64,000 nucleotides of DNA from Pseudomonas lini (GCF_030812475.1 NZ_JAUSSR010000021.1:1-64000), one strand, 5' to 3'; shown: positions 26,445 to 35,821, counted from the first letter of the stretch. Program-made: numbers and translations. Notes: generated by a model from the letters alone, not told the origin.

Positions 26445-27305
26445 ATGAACGCCCCTTTGCAAGGCCACACGGTCAGCAACCCGATCGCGGCAGCGCAGGC
26501 GCTGGTGTCGGTCGACAAGGTCAGCCTGGAATATCGCACGCCACAACGAGTGGTTCGGGCAACCCATCAGGTCAGTTTCGAAATCGATCCGGCCGATCGC
26601 TTTGTGCTGCTCGGCCCGTCGGGTTGCGGTAAATCAACCTTGCTCAAGGCCGTTGCCGGATTCATCCAGCCTTGCGAGGGTGAGATTCGGCTGCAAGGGC
26701 AAACCGTCACTGCGCCGGGACCCGACCGGATCGTGGTGTTCCAGGAGTTCGATCAACTGCCGCCATGGAAAACCGTCAAACAAAACGTAATGTTTGCGCT
26801 GCTGGCGTCGAAAACCCTCAAGCGCCAGGAGGCCGAAGAACGGGCGTTGTACTATCTGGAAAAGGTCGGCCTGGCGGCGTTCGCCGATGCCTACCCGCAC
26901 ACCCTGTCCGGCGGGATGAAGGCTCGGGTGGCGATTGCCCGGGCGTTGGCGATGCAACCGAAAATACTGCTGATGGACGAACCCTTCGCCGCCCTCGATG
27001 CGCTGACCCGGCGCAAGATGCAGGAGGAACTGCTGCTGCTCTGGGAAGAGGTGCGCTTCACACTGCTGTTCGTCACTCACTCCATCGAAGAAGCGCTGGT
27101 GGTGGGCAATCGGATTTTGCTGCTGTCCCCCCATCCGGGTCGGGTACGGGCTGAGGTCCATAGCCATCAATACGATTTGCACAGCCTGGGTGGCGTGGAG
27201 TTTCAGGCGTCGGCGCGGCGGATTCATCGCTTGTTGTTCGATGAAGGCCAGTCACCGCAAACCGGGCGCGAGCTGGATTTTTCCGACGTCCGCATCGCTT
27301 ATTGA
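26445..27305 (+). CDS. ABC transporter ATPase (SsuB/TauB-like)
   Basis: 286-residue ATPase with Walker A LLGPSGCGKSTLLK, signature LSGGMKARVAIARAL, Walker B ILLMDEPFAALDA and switch His in FVTHS. It begins six bases after the binding protein stop (gggagctgatccag, then ATG). It energises the import system of this operon. Confidence 0.93.
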   Translation: MNAPLQGHTVSNPIAAAQALVSVDKVSLEYRTPQRVVRATHQVSFEIDPADRFVLLGPSGCGKSTLLKAVAGFIQPCEGEIRLQGQTVTAPGPDRIVVFQEFDQLPPWKTVKQNVMFALLASKTLKRQEAEERALYYLEKVGLAAFADAYPHTLSGGMKARVAIARALAMQPKILLMDEPFAALDALTRRKMQEELLLLWEEVRFTLLFVTHSIEEALVVGNRILLLSPHPGRVRAEVHSHQYDLHSLGGVEFQASARRIHRLLFDEGQSPQTGRELDFSDVRIAY

Positions 27306-27325
27306 GCCATTGAGAGGAGTGCCCG

Positions 27326-28192
27326 ATGAGCCAGTTTTCATCTGTGAGACAAGAATTCGAAACCGTTTTGCAGCCCCTGACCAGCGTGCCGCTGGAGCGT
27401 GAGCTGCCGCTGGGCCAGCGCCTGTGGCAGCAAGGCTGGATTCGAAAAAGCCTGATCCTGATCTTGCTGGCGGTGCTGTGGGAAGTGGTTGCCCGGATTC
27501 AGAACAACGACTTGCTGCTACCGAGTTTTCTGCAAACCTCCAGCGCGCTGTATGACGGCCTGCTCAGCGGCGAGTTGCTGGGCAAGGTGGGGATTTCCCT
27601 GGTGGTGTTGCTCAAGGGTTACCTGATCGGCATCGTGCTGGCGTTTGCCTTGACGACCTTGGCGGTGTCGACGCAGTTCGGTCGCGACCTGCTGAGTACG
27701 CTGACCTCGATGTTCAACCCACTGCCGGCGATTGCGCTGTTACCATTGGCGCTGCTGTGGTTTGGCCTGGGACAGAACAGTCTGATTTTCGTACTGGTGC
27801 ATTCAGTGCTCTGGGCCTTGGCGCTGAACACCTATGCCGGGTTCCTCGGCGTCTCGGAAACCCTGCGCATGGCCGGGCGCAATTATGGTTTGAAGGGCAT
27901 GCGTTTTGTGCTGTTCATTTTGATCCCGGCGGCGCTGCCGTCGATCCTCGCAGGGCTGAAAATCGGCTGGGCCTTCGCCTGGCGCACGCTGATCGCCGCT
28001 GAATTGGTGTTCGGTGCGACCAGTGGCAAGGGCGGGTTGGGCTGGTACATCTTTCAGAATCGTAATGAACTGTATACCGACAAGGTATTTGCCGGCTTGG
28101 CGGTGGTGATCCTGATCGGGTTGCTGGTGGAGAATCTGGTGTTCGATACGTTGGAGCGGGTGACGGTAAAGCGGTGGGGGATGCAGCGCTGA
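27326..28192 (+). CDS. ABC transporter permease (SsuC/TauC-like)
   Basis: 288-residue inner membrane permease with about six hydrophobic helices. The EAA-type loop is seen as MAGRNYGLKGMRFVLFILIPAALPSILAGLK, given here as a description of residues about 188-218. It follows the ATPase by 20 bases with a gagaggag ribosome site. Last gene of the four-gene operon. Confidence 0.92.
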   Translation: MSQFSSVRQEFETVLQPLTSVPLERELPLGQRLWQQGWIRKSLILILLAVLWEVVARIQNNDLLLPSFLQTSSALYDGLLSGELLGKVGISLVVLLKGYLIGIVLAFALTTLAVSTQFGRDLLSTLTSMFNPLPAIALLPLALLWFGLGQNSLIFVLVHSVLWALALNTYAGFLGVSETLRMAGRNYGLKGMRFVLFILIPAALPSILAGLKIGWAFAWRTLIAAELVFGATSGKGGLGWYIFQNRNELYTDKVFAGLAVVILIGLLVENLVFDTLERVTVKRWGMQR

Positions 28193-28213
28193 GTCTAGCG
28201 GTGTCTGGTCTGG

Positions 28214-28237
28214 CTTTCGCCGGCTAGCCGGCGAAAG
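28214..28237. terminator. 24-base perfect palindrome between converging operons
   Basis: A perfect palindrome centred on the ctag at 28224-28227 (arms ctttcgccggc / gccggcgaaag) lies between the permease and the slipin gene, which converge here. It may act as a transcription barrier or be a REP variant. No clear T run follows. Confidence 0.5.
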
Positions 28238-28263
28238 GGCGGGTCCGGCTCGCACTTTTGGCC

Positions 28264-29022
28264 TCACTCCCTCGACGACAAATCCGCCATCCCCTTGAGC
28301 AATTCGATCGGCAGCGGAAAGACGATGGTCGAGCTCTTGTCTCCGGCGATCGAACTCAGCGTCTGCATATACCGCAGCTGCATGGCACCGGGCTGGCGGC
28401 CAAGCATTTCGGCGGCTTGCATCAGTTTTTCCGAGGCCTGCAGTTCGCCTTCGGCATGGATCACTTTGGCCCGACGTTCCCGTTCGGCTTCGGCCTGTTT
28501 GGCAATCGCCCGCACCATCGATTCGTTGAGGTCCACGTGCTTGATCTCGACGTTGGCCACTTTGATGCCCCAGGCGTCGGTCTGGGCATCGAGCACTTGC
28601 TGGATATCCACGTTCAAGCGCTCGCGCTCAGCCAGCAGTTCATCCAGTTCGTGTTTACCCAGTACCGCCCGCAAGGTGGTCTGGGCCAGCTGGCTGGTGG
28701 CCATGAGGAAGTCTTCAACCTGGATGATCGCTTTCTGCGGATCGAGCACGCGAAAATACAACACCGCATTGACCTTGACCGAGACGTTGTCGCGAGTGAT
28801 GACGTCTTGTGGCGGTACGTCGAGAACCACGGTGCGCAAATCGACGCGAACCATCTGCTGCACCACTGGAATCAGCAGGATCAGGCCCGGACCCTTGACC
28901 TGCCAGAAGCGCCCGAGCTGGAATACCACCCCACGCTCGTATTCGCGCAGGATACGAAAAGTCGACCCCGCCAGTGCAATCAGCAATAACAGCAGCGCGA
29001 CAAAACCCAGTTGCAAACCCAT
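28264..29022 (-). CDS. Slipin/stomatin family SPFH membrane protein
   Basis: 252-residue protein with one N-terminal membrane helix (FVALLLLLIALAGSTF) and an SPFH/Band 7 domain (REYERGVVFQLGRFWQVKGP to about residue 180), then a charged coiled coil (AIAKQAEAERERRAKVIHAE). Such proteins form ring-like scaffolds in the inner membrane. Two bases separate it from the upstream nfeD-like gene, a standard STOPP-type pairing. Confidence 0.92.
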   Translation of the reverse strand: MGLQLGFVALLLLLIALAGSTFRILREYERGVVFQLGRFWQVKGPGLILLIPVVQQMVRVDLRTVVLDVPPQDVITRDNVSVKVNAVLYFRVLDPQKAIIQVEDFLMATSQLAQTTLRAVLGKHELDELLAERERLNVDIQQVLDAQTDAWGIKVANVEIKHVDLNESMVRAIAKQAEAERERRAKVIHAEGELQASEKLMQAAEMLGRQPGAMQLRYMQTLSSIAGDKSSTIVFPLPIELLKGMADLSSRE

Positions 29023-29024
29023 GG

Positions 29025-29555
29025 CTATTCTCCACCCGGCGCCGCGTCAGCCGCGGCCACTTCCAACAGCAGTCCCTTGCGTGCGACCACCCGGACCCGT
29101 TGCCCGGGTTGCAGCGGCGTGGTGCTCAGCACCTGCCACTTCTCGCCCTGCAGGTGCACCCAGCCGTTATAGGCATTGCCGGCCAGCGACATCACCTGAG
29201 TCACGCTTCCAACCAGCCCCGCATCGCCACTGACGTTGTGGCGCGGTCGGGTTTTCAGGGCGTGGATCAGCAGGAAGATCAGCAGCAGGGCACTGAGCAG
29301 TCCCAAGCCAATCATCAACGGTACCGGCACCTCGGTGTTGGTCAGGATCACCGCCCCGATCACGAACATCACGATGCCGCCTAACCCGATCACGCCGTAA
29401 TTGGGCAAGGCTGCCTCGGCAATCAGGAACGCGATGCCAAACGTGATCAGCCAGATGCCGACGGGGTTCGGCGCCAGCAAGACAATCATGTCGGCGGCGA
29501 AGACCGATCCGCTAAAGGCCAGCAGCAGCGCAGCTGCACAGCAACGAGTGTTCAC
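29025..29555 (-). CDS. Short NfeD-like membrane protein
   Basis: 176-residue NfeD-type partner of the slipin. It has an export or first membrane segment (LLLAFSGSVFAAD), three further hydrophobic helices (about residues 30-100) and a C-terminal OB fold (GLVGSVTQVMSLAGNAYNGWVHLQGE). The serine protease domain of long NfeD proteins is absent. It is first in the two-gene operon. Confidence 0.9.
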   Translation of the reverse strand: MNTRCCAAALLLAFSGSVFAADMIVLLAPNPVGIWLITFGIAFLIAEAALPNYGVIGLGGIVMFVIGAVILTNTEVPVPLMIGLGLLSALLLIFLLIHALKTRPRHNVSGDAGLVGSVTQVMSLAGNAYNGWVHLQGEKWQVLSTTPLQPGQRVRVVARKGLLLEVAAADAAPGGE

Positions 29556-29566
29556 ATGACCCTCCC

Positions 29567-29592
29567 TGTAGGAGCGAGCTTGCTCCGGGCGG
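29567..29592. repeat. Single REP element
   Basis: tgtaggagcgagcttgctcc, the Pseudomonas REP core, lies just upstream of the NfeD-like gene. The rest of the gap to 29818 shows no gene. Confidence 0.8.
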
Positions 29593-29817
29593 CGATCCGA
29601 CGATGAACTTCAGAGTGCCTTGCTGATTCAGGCAGTCCGCGTCAGCTCATCCATACAGTTTAGTTCAGTCATGAATTGTACGAATATTGATCAGTTGTCG
29701 ACCTTGTCCGGTGAGCGGATTTCCCTCTCGATTTCAGCAGCGGACCTAGACTTTCAGTACAGAGAAAAGTGTTAACCATCGTCCTCCAGACCCTGTCTGC
29801 GGACATCGAGGTGCATC

Positions 29818-30279
29818 ATGCGTATGGCAAGAACCGTGCAGAGAAGCCTGGAAAAGGCTCAATGCGAATATGACATCGTCACCCACCCACACTCGGCCAG
29901 CAGCCTGGAAACGGCGCGGGTCGCAGGCATTCCTGCCGAACGGGTGGCCAAGTCGGTCATCCTCGACGATCACCATGGTCATTACCTGATGGCCGTGCTC
30001 CCCGCCAGCCGCCACCTGGACCTGAGCAAAGTTCGCAGCAGTGGCGAATGGCAGGTCTCGCGTGAAAGCAATCTGCCGCACCTGTTCGATGATTGCGAGC
30101 GCGGCGCAGTGCCCGCCTTGGGTGAGGCCTATGGGCTCGACGTGGTGATCGATCCGTTGCTGACCCGGCAGAAAGATATCTATCTTGAAGCCGGCAACCA
30201 CACCAATCTGCTGCACATGAACATGCCGGAGTTTCTGAAAATGGTGCCCCATGCCGAGGTACGGGAGTTGAGCAGTTGA
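29818..30279 (+). CDS. YbaK/ProX-type aminoacyl-tRNA deacylase
   Basis: 153-residue protein of the YbaK / prolyl-tRNA-synthetase-associated editing domain family, which removes wrong amino acids from tRNA. Family pattern: HPHSASSLETARVAGIPAER, AKSVILDD and the late GNHTNLLHM. It stands alone, with the ATG at 29818 preceded by tcgaggtgcatc. Confidence 0.88.
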   Translation: MRMARTVQRSLEKAQCEYDIVTHPHSASSLETARVAGIPAERVAKSVILDDHHGHYLMAVLPASRHLDLSKVRSSGEWQVSRESNLPHLFDDCERGAVPALGEAYGLDVVIDPLLTRQKDIYLEAGNHTNLLHMNMPEFLKMVPHAEVRELSS

Positions 30280-30341
30280 GTGTTGCAGCGTCAGTTGTAT
30301 CGTCATCGCGGGCAGCTCGCCCCACAGGCATCGTGTATACC

Positions 30342-30366
30342 CTGTAGGAGCGAGCTTGCTCGCGAA
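30342..30366. repeat. Single REP element
   Basis: ctgtaggagcgagcttgctc plus gcga lies between the deacylase gene and the DUF2789 gene. Confidence 0.8.
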
Positions 30367-30395
30367 TATTATTTCCATCACCCAGGAGCTCTGAC

Positions 30396-30641
30396 ATGCA
30401 ATCCCCAACCCACAGCCTCCCCTCGCTGTTCAAGCAACTCGGCCTGCCTGATGACGCCGAAAGCATAGATAAATTCATCGCCACACATTCACCGCTCAAA
30501 CCGGAATTGCATCTGGCGGATGCGTTTTTCTGGAGCGAGAGCCAGGCTGAGCTATTGCGGGAAGAGATACTGGATGATGCGGACTGGGCGGAGGTGGTAG
30601 ACCAGTTGGATGTGCTGCTGAGGAAGGGGCGGGGGGGGTAA
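30396..30641 (+). CDS. DUF2789 family protein
   Basis: 81-residue soluble acidic protein. The family is recognised by LPSLFKQLGLPDD, FIATHSPL, LADAFFWSESQAELLREE and DDADWAEVVDQLDVLL. Function unknown. The ATG follows caggagctctgac. It has no evident operon partner; the MarR gene begins 111 bases later behind its own promoter. Confidence 0.88.
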   Translation: MQSPTHSLPSLFKQLGLPDDAESIDKFIATHSPLKPELHLADAFFWSESQAELLREEILDDADWAEVVDQLDVLLRKGRGG

Positions 30642-30696
30642 AACCTGACAGAAGGTTCTTTTTCGATTCAACGCCCCGGCAAATTTGTTACAAAAC

Positions 30697-30744
30697 TTGA
30701 CCGACTTTCGCGAAAAATGCCATATTGATAGTTAGCAAACTAAC
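30697..30744 (+). promoter_or_regulatory. Promoter with overlapping MarR-type operator
   Basis: A -35 like ttgacc (30697) and a -10 like catatt (30721) are 18 bases apart. Just after them lies the inverted repeat gttag-caaa-ctaac (30731-30744), which would cover the transcription start. This fits autorepression by the MarR protein encoded next. Confidence 0.6.
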
Positions 30745-30752
30745 AGTGTGTA

Positions 30753-31217
30753 TTGTCCTTCGTGCCGAAAAACCTCGACGCCCTCCAGATGAACATCAGC
30801 AGCTCCATGGTGGTGGCCGCCCGGCATTGGCGCAAGATCTGCCAGACCACGCTGGTCAACTATGGAATCTCCGAAGCCTGCGCTGTCCCGCTGTTGATGA
30901 TCGGGCGTCTGGGCGAGGGCGTGCGGCAGGTGACGGTGGCGCAGGCGGCGGGGATGGAAAGTCCTTCGCTGGTGCGTCTTCTGGATCAACTGTGCCATGA
31001 CGGGTACGTGCGCCGCACCGCAGATGCCCATGACCGGCGTGCCAAATGCCTGAGCCTGACCGCGACCGGTCGGGCGTTGGTACAGGCCGTCGAAATCGAA
31101 TTGGTGCGCTTGCGTCACGAGGTGCTCCAAGGCATCGCGCAGTGCGATCTGGAAGCGGCGCTGCGAGTCCTCAGGGCGTTTGAAACGGCCAATCTCTCAC
31201 CGGTGGCCAATCCTTGA
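30753..31217 (+). CDS. MarR family transcriptional regulator
   Basis: Regulator of up to 154 residues with a winged helix: VTVAQAAGMESPSLVRLLDQL (recognition region) and the wing DGYVRRTADAHDRRAKCLSLT. It heads an efflux operon and overlaps the next gene, so it probably represses the operon until an aromatic or similar ligand binds. The start is uncertain: TTG at 30753, GTG at 30762 and ATG at 30789 are all in frame and none has a strong ribosome site. Confidence 0.9.
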   Translation: MSFVPKNLDALQMNISSSMVVAARHWRKICQTTLVNYGISEACAVPLLMIGRLGEGVRQVTVAQAAGMESPSLVRLLDQLCHDGYVRRTADAHDRRAKCLSLTATGRALVQAVEIELVRLRHEVLQGIAQCDLEAALRVLRAFETANLSPVANP

Positions 31218-33286
31218 GCGGTTTTTTCACCGGCATGCCCCCGGCGCGGGACTGGTTTTATGGTGTGCGCACCTTCGCGGCATCGATGATCGCGTTGTAC
31301 ATCGCCATGCTCATGCAAATGCCCCGCCCCTATTGGGCAATGGCCACGGTCTATATCGTTTCCAGTCCGTTTGTGGGGCCCACCAGTTCCAAAGCGCTGT
31401 ATCGAGCTGTCGGTACCCTCCTCGGTGCCGCAGCCGCGGTTTTTTTCGTGCCGATGTTTGTCCAGAGTCCGTATGTGCTGGTAGTGGTCATCGCACTGTG
31501 GACCGGGACGTTGCTGTTTTTGTCGCTGCACCTGCGCACCGCCAACAGTTACGCCCTGATGCTTGCGGGTTACACCTTGCCGCTGATCGCCTTGCCGGTG
31601 GTGGATAACCCGCTGGCAGTGTGGGACGTGGCTGAAGCGCGGACAGAAGAAATCTTCCTCGGCATCGCCGTTGCGGCGGTGGTGGGCGCAATGTTCTGGC
31701 CTCGGCGGCTGGCGCCGGTGTTCAACGATTCGGTGAGCAAATGGTTTACCGATGCCTCGACCTACAGCCTGCGATTTCTTAGCCACAATGTGCAGCCGGA
31801 CGAGGTCAGCGCACTGCGATCATCGATGGTCGCGACATTCAATACCCTGGAAATGATGATCGGCCAGCTGCCCCATGAAGGCACGCGGCCGCAAACCGTG
31901 CGCAACACCAAGGAACTGCGCGGGCGCATGATTCACCTGCTGCCGGTGATCGACGCGCTCGACGACGCGCTCTACGCCCTCGAGCGGCGTACGCCCGAGC
32001 TTGTGGCCAGGTTTGCACCGCTGCTGACGGCAACCACCGAATGGCTGGAGCACAAAAATGCCGATCTCGGATCCTGGCAGGCCCTGAAGAATCAGCTCGA
32101 AGCCCTGCAACCTTGCGCCGAAGCCTTGGACGATCGCAAGCAACTGTTGTTTTCCAACGCCCTGTACCGCCTCGGCGAGTGGATCGATCTGTGGCAGGAC
32201 TGCCGCAGCCTGCAATACGCCATCCAGTGCGAAAGCCAGGACAGCTGGCGCGCGGTGTATCGGCATTGGCGGCTCGGGCGGCTGTCGCCGTTCCTCGACC
32301 GCGGGCTGATGCTTTATTCGGCGGCATCCACGGTCACAGCAATCATTGTCGCCTCGGTCCTGTGGATTCTGCTCGGCTGGACCGACGGTGGCGCCGCGGT
32401 GATTCTGGCAGCGGTGGCGTGCAGCTTCTTCGCCTCGATGGACGATCCGGCACCGCAGATCTACCGGTTCTTTTTCTGGACGGCGATGTCGGTGCTGTTC
32501 GCCAGCCTCTACCTGTTCCTGATCCTGCCCAACCTGCATGACTTCCCGATGCTGGTGCTGGCGTTCGCCGTACCCTTCATTTGTATCGGCACCCTGACGG
32601 TCAAGCCGCAGTTCTACCTGGGCATGCTGCTGACCCTGGTCAACACCTCGTCGTTCATCAGCATTCAGGGGGCCTACGACGCGGACTTCCTCAGCTTCGC
32701 CAATTCCAACCTGGCCGGCCCCGTGGGCTTGTTGTTCGCTTTTGTCTGGACCCTGATTGCGCGGCCATTCGGTGCGGAACTGGCCGCCAAACGCCTGACC
32801 CGGTTCAGTTGGCGCGACATTGTCAGCCTCACCGAGCCGGCCTCGTTGGCCGAACACCGACAGTTGGGCGTGCAGATCCTCGATCGCCTGATGCAGCATC
32901 TGCCGCGGCTGGCCATGACCGGCCAGGACACCGGTATCGCGCTGCGCGAAGTCCGCGTGGCGCTGAACCTGCTCGACTTGCTCGCTTACACGCCGCGAGT
33001 GTCCGGGGTGCCTCAAACGCTGCTGCATCAGGTGGTGGCCGAAGTCGGCGAGTACTTCAAGGCTTGCCTGAAGGCCGGCGAACGCTTGCCGGCACCCAGT
33101 GCGTTGCTGATGACCCTCGACCGCACCCGTCGCGCCCTCGACAGCGAATGCGATGACGGCGCCCGTCTGCATTTGCTGCATGCCCTGAGCGGCTTGCGCC
33201 TGGCCTTGTTGCCGGGGGTGGAATTCGTCGGCGCAGGCCAACGTGAAGAACGGCTGCCCCATGGCATCGATGGAGCGCCTTTATGA
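31214..33286 (+). CDS. FUSC-family inner membrane exporter (AaeB-like)
   Basis: 690-residue membrane protein with two sets of transmembrane helices (about 20-165 and 365-510) around a cytoplasmic domain, the layout of AaeB / p-hydroxybenzoate efflux. The hallmark RPYWAMATVYIVSSPFVG is at the start. It begins with TTG overlapping the marR stop (TTGA). With the following DUF1656, fusion protein and outer membrane factor it forms a complete envelope-spanning pump. The substrate (aromatic acids or drugs) is inferred from the family. Confidence 0.9.
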   Translation: MSGFFTGMPPARDWFYGVRTFAASMIALYIAMLMQMPRPYWAMATVYIVSSPFVGPTSSKALYRAVGTLLGAAAAVFFVPMFVQSPYVLVVVIALWTGTLLFLSLHLRTANSYALMLAGYTLPLIALPVVDNPLAVWDVAEARTEEIFLGIAVAAVVGAMFWPRRLAPVFNDSVSKWFTDASTYSLRFLSHNVQPDEVSALRSSMVATFNTLEMMIGQLPHEGTRPQTVRNTKELRGRMIHLLPVIDALDDALYALERRTPELVARFAPLLTATTEWLEHKNADLGSWQALKNQLEALQPCAEALDDRKQLLFSNALYRLGEWIDLWQDCRSLQYAIQCESQDSWRAVYRHWRLGRLSPFLDRGLMLYSAASTVTAIIVASVLWILLGWTDGGAAVILAAVACSFFASMDDPAPQIYRFFFWTAMSVLFASLYLFLILPNLHDFPMLVLAFAVPFICIGTLTVKPQFYLGMLLTLVNTSSFISIQGAYDADFLSFANSNLAGPVGLLFAFVWTLIARPFGAELAAKRLTRFSWRDIVSLTEPASLAEHRQLGVQILDRLMQHLPRLAMTGQDTGIALREVRVALNLLDLLAYTPRVSGVPQTLLHQVVAEVGEYFKACLKAGERLPAPSALLMTLDRTRRALDSECDDGARLHLLHALSGLRLALLPGVEFVGAGQREERLPHGIDGAPL

Positions 33287-33492
33287 TCGGTGACCTGGAT
33301 ATCAGCGGGGTGTTTCTGCCGACACTGCTGGTGCTGATGGGTATTACCTACATGTTGTACCTGTTGGTGCACGGGTTGCTGACGCGCCTGCACTTTTACC
33401 GTCTGGTCTGGCACCGGGCATTGTTCAACGTGGCTCTCTACGCTTTGCTGCTCGGCGCCGTGGACTCACTCAGTCGATACCTGATGACATGA
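33283..33492 (+). CDS. DUF1656 small membrane protein (AaeX-like)
   Basis: 69-residue protein with two hydrophobic helices and the family opening DLDISGVFLPTLLVL. It lies, as usual, between the FUSC exporter and the fusion protein, overlapping both by four bases. Confidence 0.9.
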   Translation: MIGDLDISGVFLPTLLVLMGITYMLYLLVHGLLTRLHFYRLVWHRALFNVALYALLLGAVDSLSRYLMT

Positions 33493-34376
33493 AAAAACCG
33501 TTCTTGACCATCGGTCGCGTGGTTCTGACCCTGCTGATCGTGACCTTCGCCGTTGTCGTCGTCTGGCGCATGGTGATGTATTACATGTTCGCGCCCTGGA
33601 CCCGGGACGGGCACATTCGTGCCGACATCGTGCAGATCGCCCCGGATGTCTCCGGTCTGATTCAGCAGGTGGATGTGCACGACAACCAGTGGGTGAAACG
33701 TGGCCAGGTGCTGTTCAGCATCGACCAGGACCGTTTCAAACTGGCGCTGCGCCAGGCGAAGGCGGCGGTTGCCGACCGTAAGGAGACCCTGGCCCAGGCG
33801 CAACGGGAAGCCAAACGCAACCGTGGCCTCGGCAATCTGGTACCGGGCGAACAACTCGAGGAAAGCCAATCCCGGGTCGCCCGGGCCGAGGTGGCGCTGA
33901 TGGAAGCCCAGGTCGCAGTGGACAGTGCCCAGCTCAACCTCGACCGCTCGACCATCCGCAGCCCGGTGGATGGGTATGTCAATGACCGTGCGCCACGCAA
34001 TCAGGAATTCGTCACCGCCGGACACCCGGTGTTGTCGGTGGTGGACAGCAATTCCTTTCACATCGACGGCTATTTCGAAGAGACCAAGCTCGATGGCATT
34101 CATGTGGGTCAGCGCGTCGACATTCGGGTGGTCGGTGACCGTGCCCGCCTGCGCGGGCACGTGGAAAGTATCGTCGCCGGCATCGAAGACCGCGATCGCA
34201 GCAGCGGCAGCAACCTGTTGCCCAACGTCAACCCGGCGTTCAGCTGGGTGCGGCTGGCGCAGCGGATTCCGGTGCGGATCGCCTTCGACGAGGTGCCGGC
34301 GGACTTTCGCATGATTGCCGGACGCACGGCCACGGTGTCGATCATCGACGATCTGACCCGGGAGCCCGCGCAATGA
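33489..34376 (+). CDS. HlyD-type membrane fusion protein (AaeA-like)
   Basis: 295-residue periplasmic adaptor anchored by an N-terminal helix (VVLTLLIVTFAVVVVW). The lipoyl-like halves (DIVQIAPDVSGLIQQVDVHDN and STIRSPVDGYVNDRA) enclose a short coiled hairpin (about 85-150). It links the FUSC exporter to the outer membrane factor. ATG overlaps the DUF1656 stop. Confidence 0.92.
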   Translation: MKKPFLTIGRVVLTLLIVTFAVVVVWRMVMYYMFAPWTRDGHIRADIVQIAPDVSGLIQQVDVHDNQWVKRGQVLFSIDQDRFKLALRQAKAAVADRKETLAQAQREAKRNRGLGNLVPGEQLEESQSRVARAEVALMEAQVAVDSAQLNLDRSTIRSPVDGYVNDRAPRNQEFVTAGHPVLSVVDSNSFHIDGYFEETKLDGIHVGQRVDIRVVGDRARLRGHVESIVAGIEDRDRSSGSNLLPNVNPAFSWVRLAQRIPVRIAFDEVPADFRMIAGRTATVSIIDDLTREPAQ

Positions 34377-35821
34377 GCAGGGCCCCGGGTTTGGCGATCG
34401 CCGGGTTAGGGTTGTTGCTCTCGGCCTGTCAGGTGGTTGGGCCGGACTATCATCTACCCGACGACGCCGCTGTCCACCGCGGAGACCTGCAGGGCGATTT
34501 ACCAGTGAGCGGCGCACCTGTCGTCTCCGCACCGGTGCCTGGGGATTGGTGGCGTTTGTACCAGGATCCGCGTCTGGACCAATTGGTGCAGCAGGCCATG
34601 GCGTCCAATACCGATTTGCGGGTGGCGGCGGCGAACCTGTCCCGCGCTCGCGCACAGGTCGACGAAGCGCAGGCAGCAGGCGGCTGGAGTGGCGGCGTGA
34701 AGATCGGCGCCCAGCGTTTACAGGAATCCGGCGAAGCGTTCTTGCTGCCGGAGAAAGTGCCGGTGGCCAACGTCGGCGACATCGGCATCACCACTTCGTA
34801 TCAGTTCGACCTGTTCGGTACGTTGCAGCGCGGGATCGAAGCGGCCAAGGCCAATGCCGATGCGACTCAGGCGGCTGCGGACACGGCCCGCATCACCCTG
34901 GTGGCCGACGTCGTTCGGGCCTATACCCAGGTCTGCGCGGCCAACGAAGAGCGGGAAATCGCCCAGCATTCCCTCGACCTCCAGGCCCAGGGCACCACGC
35001 TGATCCAGCGTTTGCGTGACGCCGGGCGTGGCGATGAAACCCAAGTCACCCGTTCGCAAACGCAGTTCAAGTCGTTGCGTGCTGAAATGCCTCGCTACGA
35101 AGCGGCACGCCAGGCCGGGTTGTTCAGGTTGTCGATGTTGCTGGCCAAACCGTTGGAGCAACTACCGACCGGCACCGCCAGTTGCGCCGAGCTGCCGAAA
35201 ATAACGCAATTGTTGCCTGTAGGTGACGGCGCCACCCTGCTCAAACGCCGTCCCGACGTGCGGCAGGCCGAGCGCCGACTGGCGGCCGCGACGGCCGGAA
35301 TCGGTATCGCCACCGGCGAGTTGTACCCGGACATCAGTATCGGCGCATCTGTCGGTACCATCGGCATCCTGGAAAACCTTGGCAAACCGGCGACCAATCG
35401 CTGGGGCTTCGGGCCATTGCTGACCTGGACTGTTCCATCCAACGGCTCACGGGCGCGAATCCGTGAGGCCGAAGCGACGACCCAGGGCGCGCTGGCGCAT
35501 TTCGACGGCGTGGTGCTCAATGCCATTCGCGAAACCCAGACCGGCCTGGCCCAGTACTCCGCCTTGCTGCAGCGCCGCGATGCCTTGGCGGATGCAGAGC
35601 AGTCGGCGCAACTGGCCGCAGACCAGACCCATCGCTTCTTCACCGCCGGTCGCACCTCGTTCCTGGCCGATCTGCAAGCCACGCGCACTTATACCGACGT
35701 ACGGGCACAACTGGCCGCAGCCAACACCCAGGTTGCCATGAGCCAGATCGATTTGTTCCTGGCGTTGGGCGGTGGCTGGGAAAGCGGACGAACGCAAGCC
35801 TTGAACCCCGGCAAACCCTGA
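34373..35821 (+). CDS. Outer membrane efflux lipoprotein (NodT/OprM family)
   Basis: 482-residue RND-type outer membrane factor. A lipoprotein signal peptide ends in LLLSACQ (Cys at about residue 20), and the TolC-like repeats start with DWWRLYQDPRLDQLVQQA. Last gene of the marR efflux operon; four-base overlap with the fusion protein. Confidence 0.93.
   Translation: MSRAPGLAIAGLGLLLSACQVVGPDYHLPDDAAVHRGDLQGDLPVSGAPVVSAPVPGDWWRLYQDPRLDQLVQQAMASNTDLRVAAANLSRARAQVDEAQAAGGWSGGVKIGAQRLQESGEAFLLPEKVPVANVGDIGITTSYQFDLFGTLQRGIEAAKANADATQAAADTARITLVADVVRAYTQVCAANEEREIAQHSLDLQAQGTTLIQRLRDAGRGDETQVTRSQTQFKSLRAEMPRYEAARQAGLFRLSMLLAKPLEQLPTGTASCAELPKITQLLPVGDGATLLKRRPDVRQAERRLAAATAGIGIATGELYPDISIGASVGTIGILENLGKPATNRWGFGPLLTWTVPSNGSRARIREAEATTQGALAHFDGVVLNAIRETQTGLAQYSALLQRRDALADAEQSAQLAADQTHRFFTAGRTSFLADLQATRTYTDVRAQLAAANTQVAMSQIDLFLALGGGWESGRTQALNPGKP

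Noticed and set aside
31820..33262. Minus-strand frame of 480 residues opposite the FUSC exporter
   Set aside because: Gln/Arg/His-rich shadow of a clear membrane protein gene.
33438..34655. Minus-strand frame of 405 residues opposite fusion protein and outer membrane factor
   Set aside because: Spans parts of three overlapping real genes on the other strand; no motif or ribosome site.
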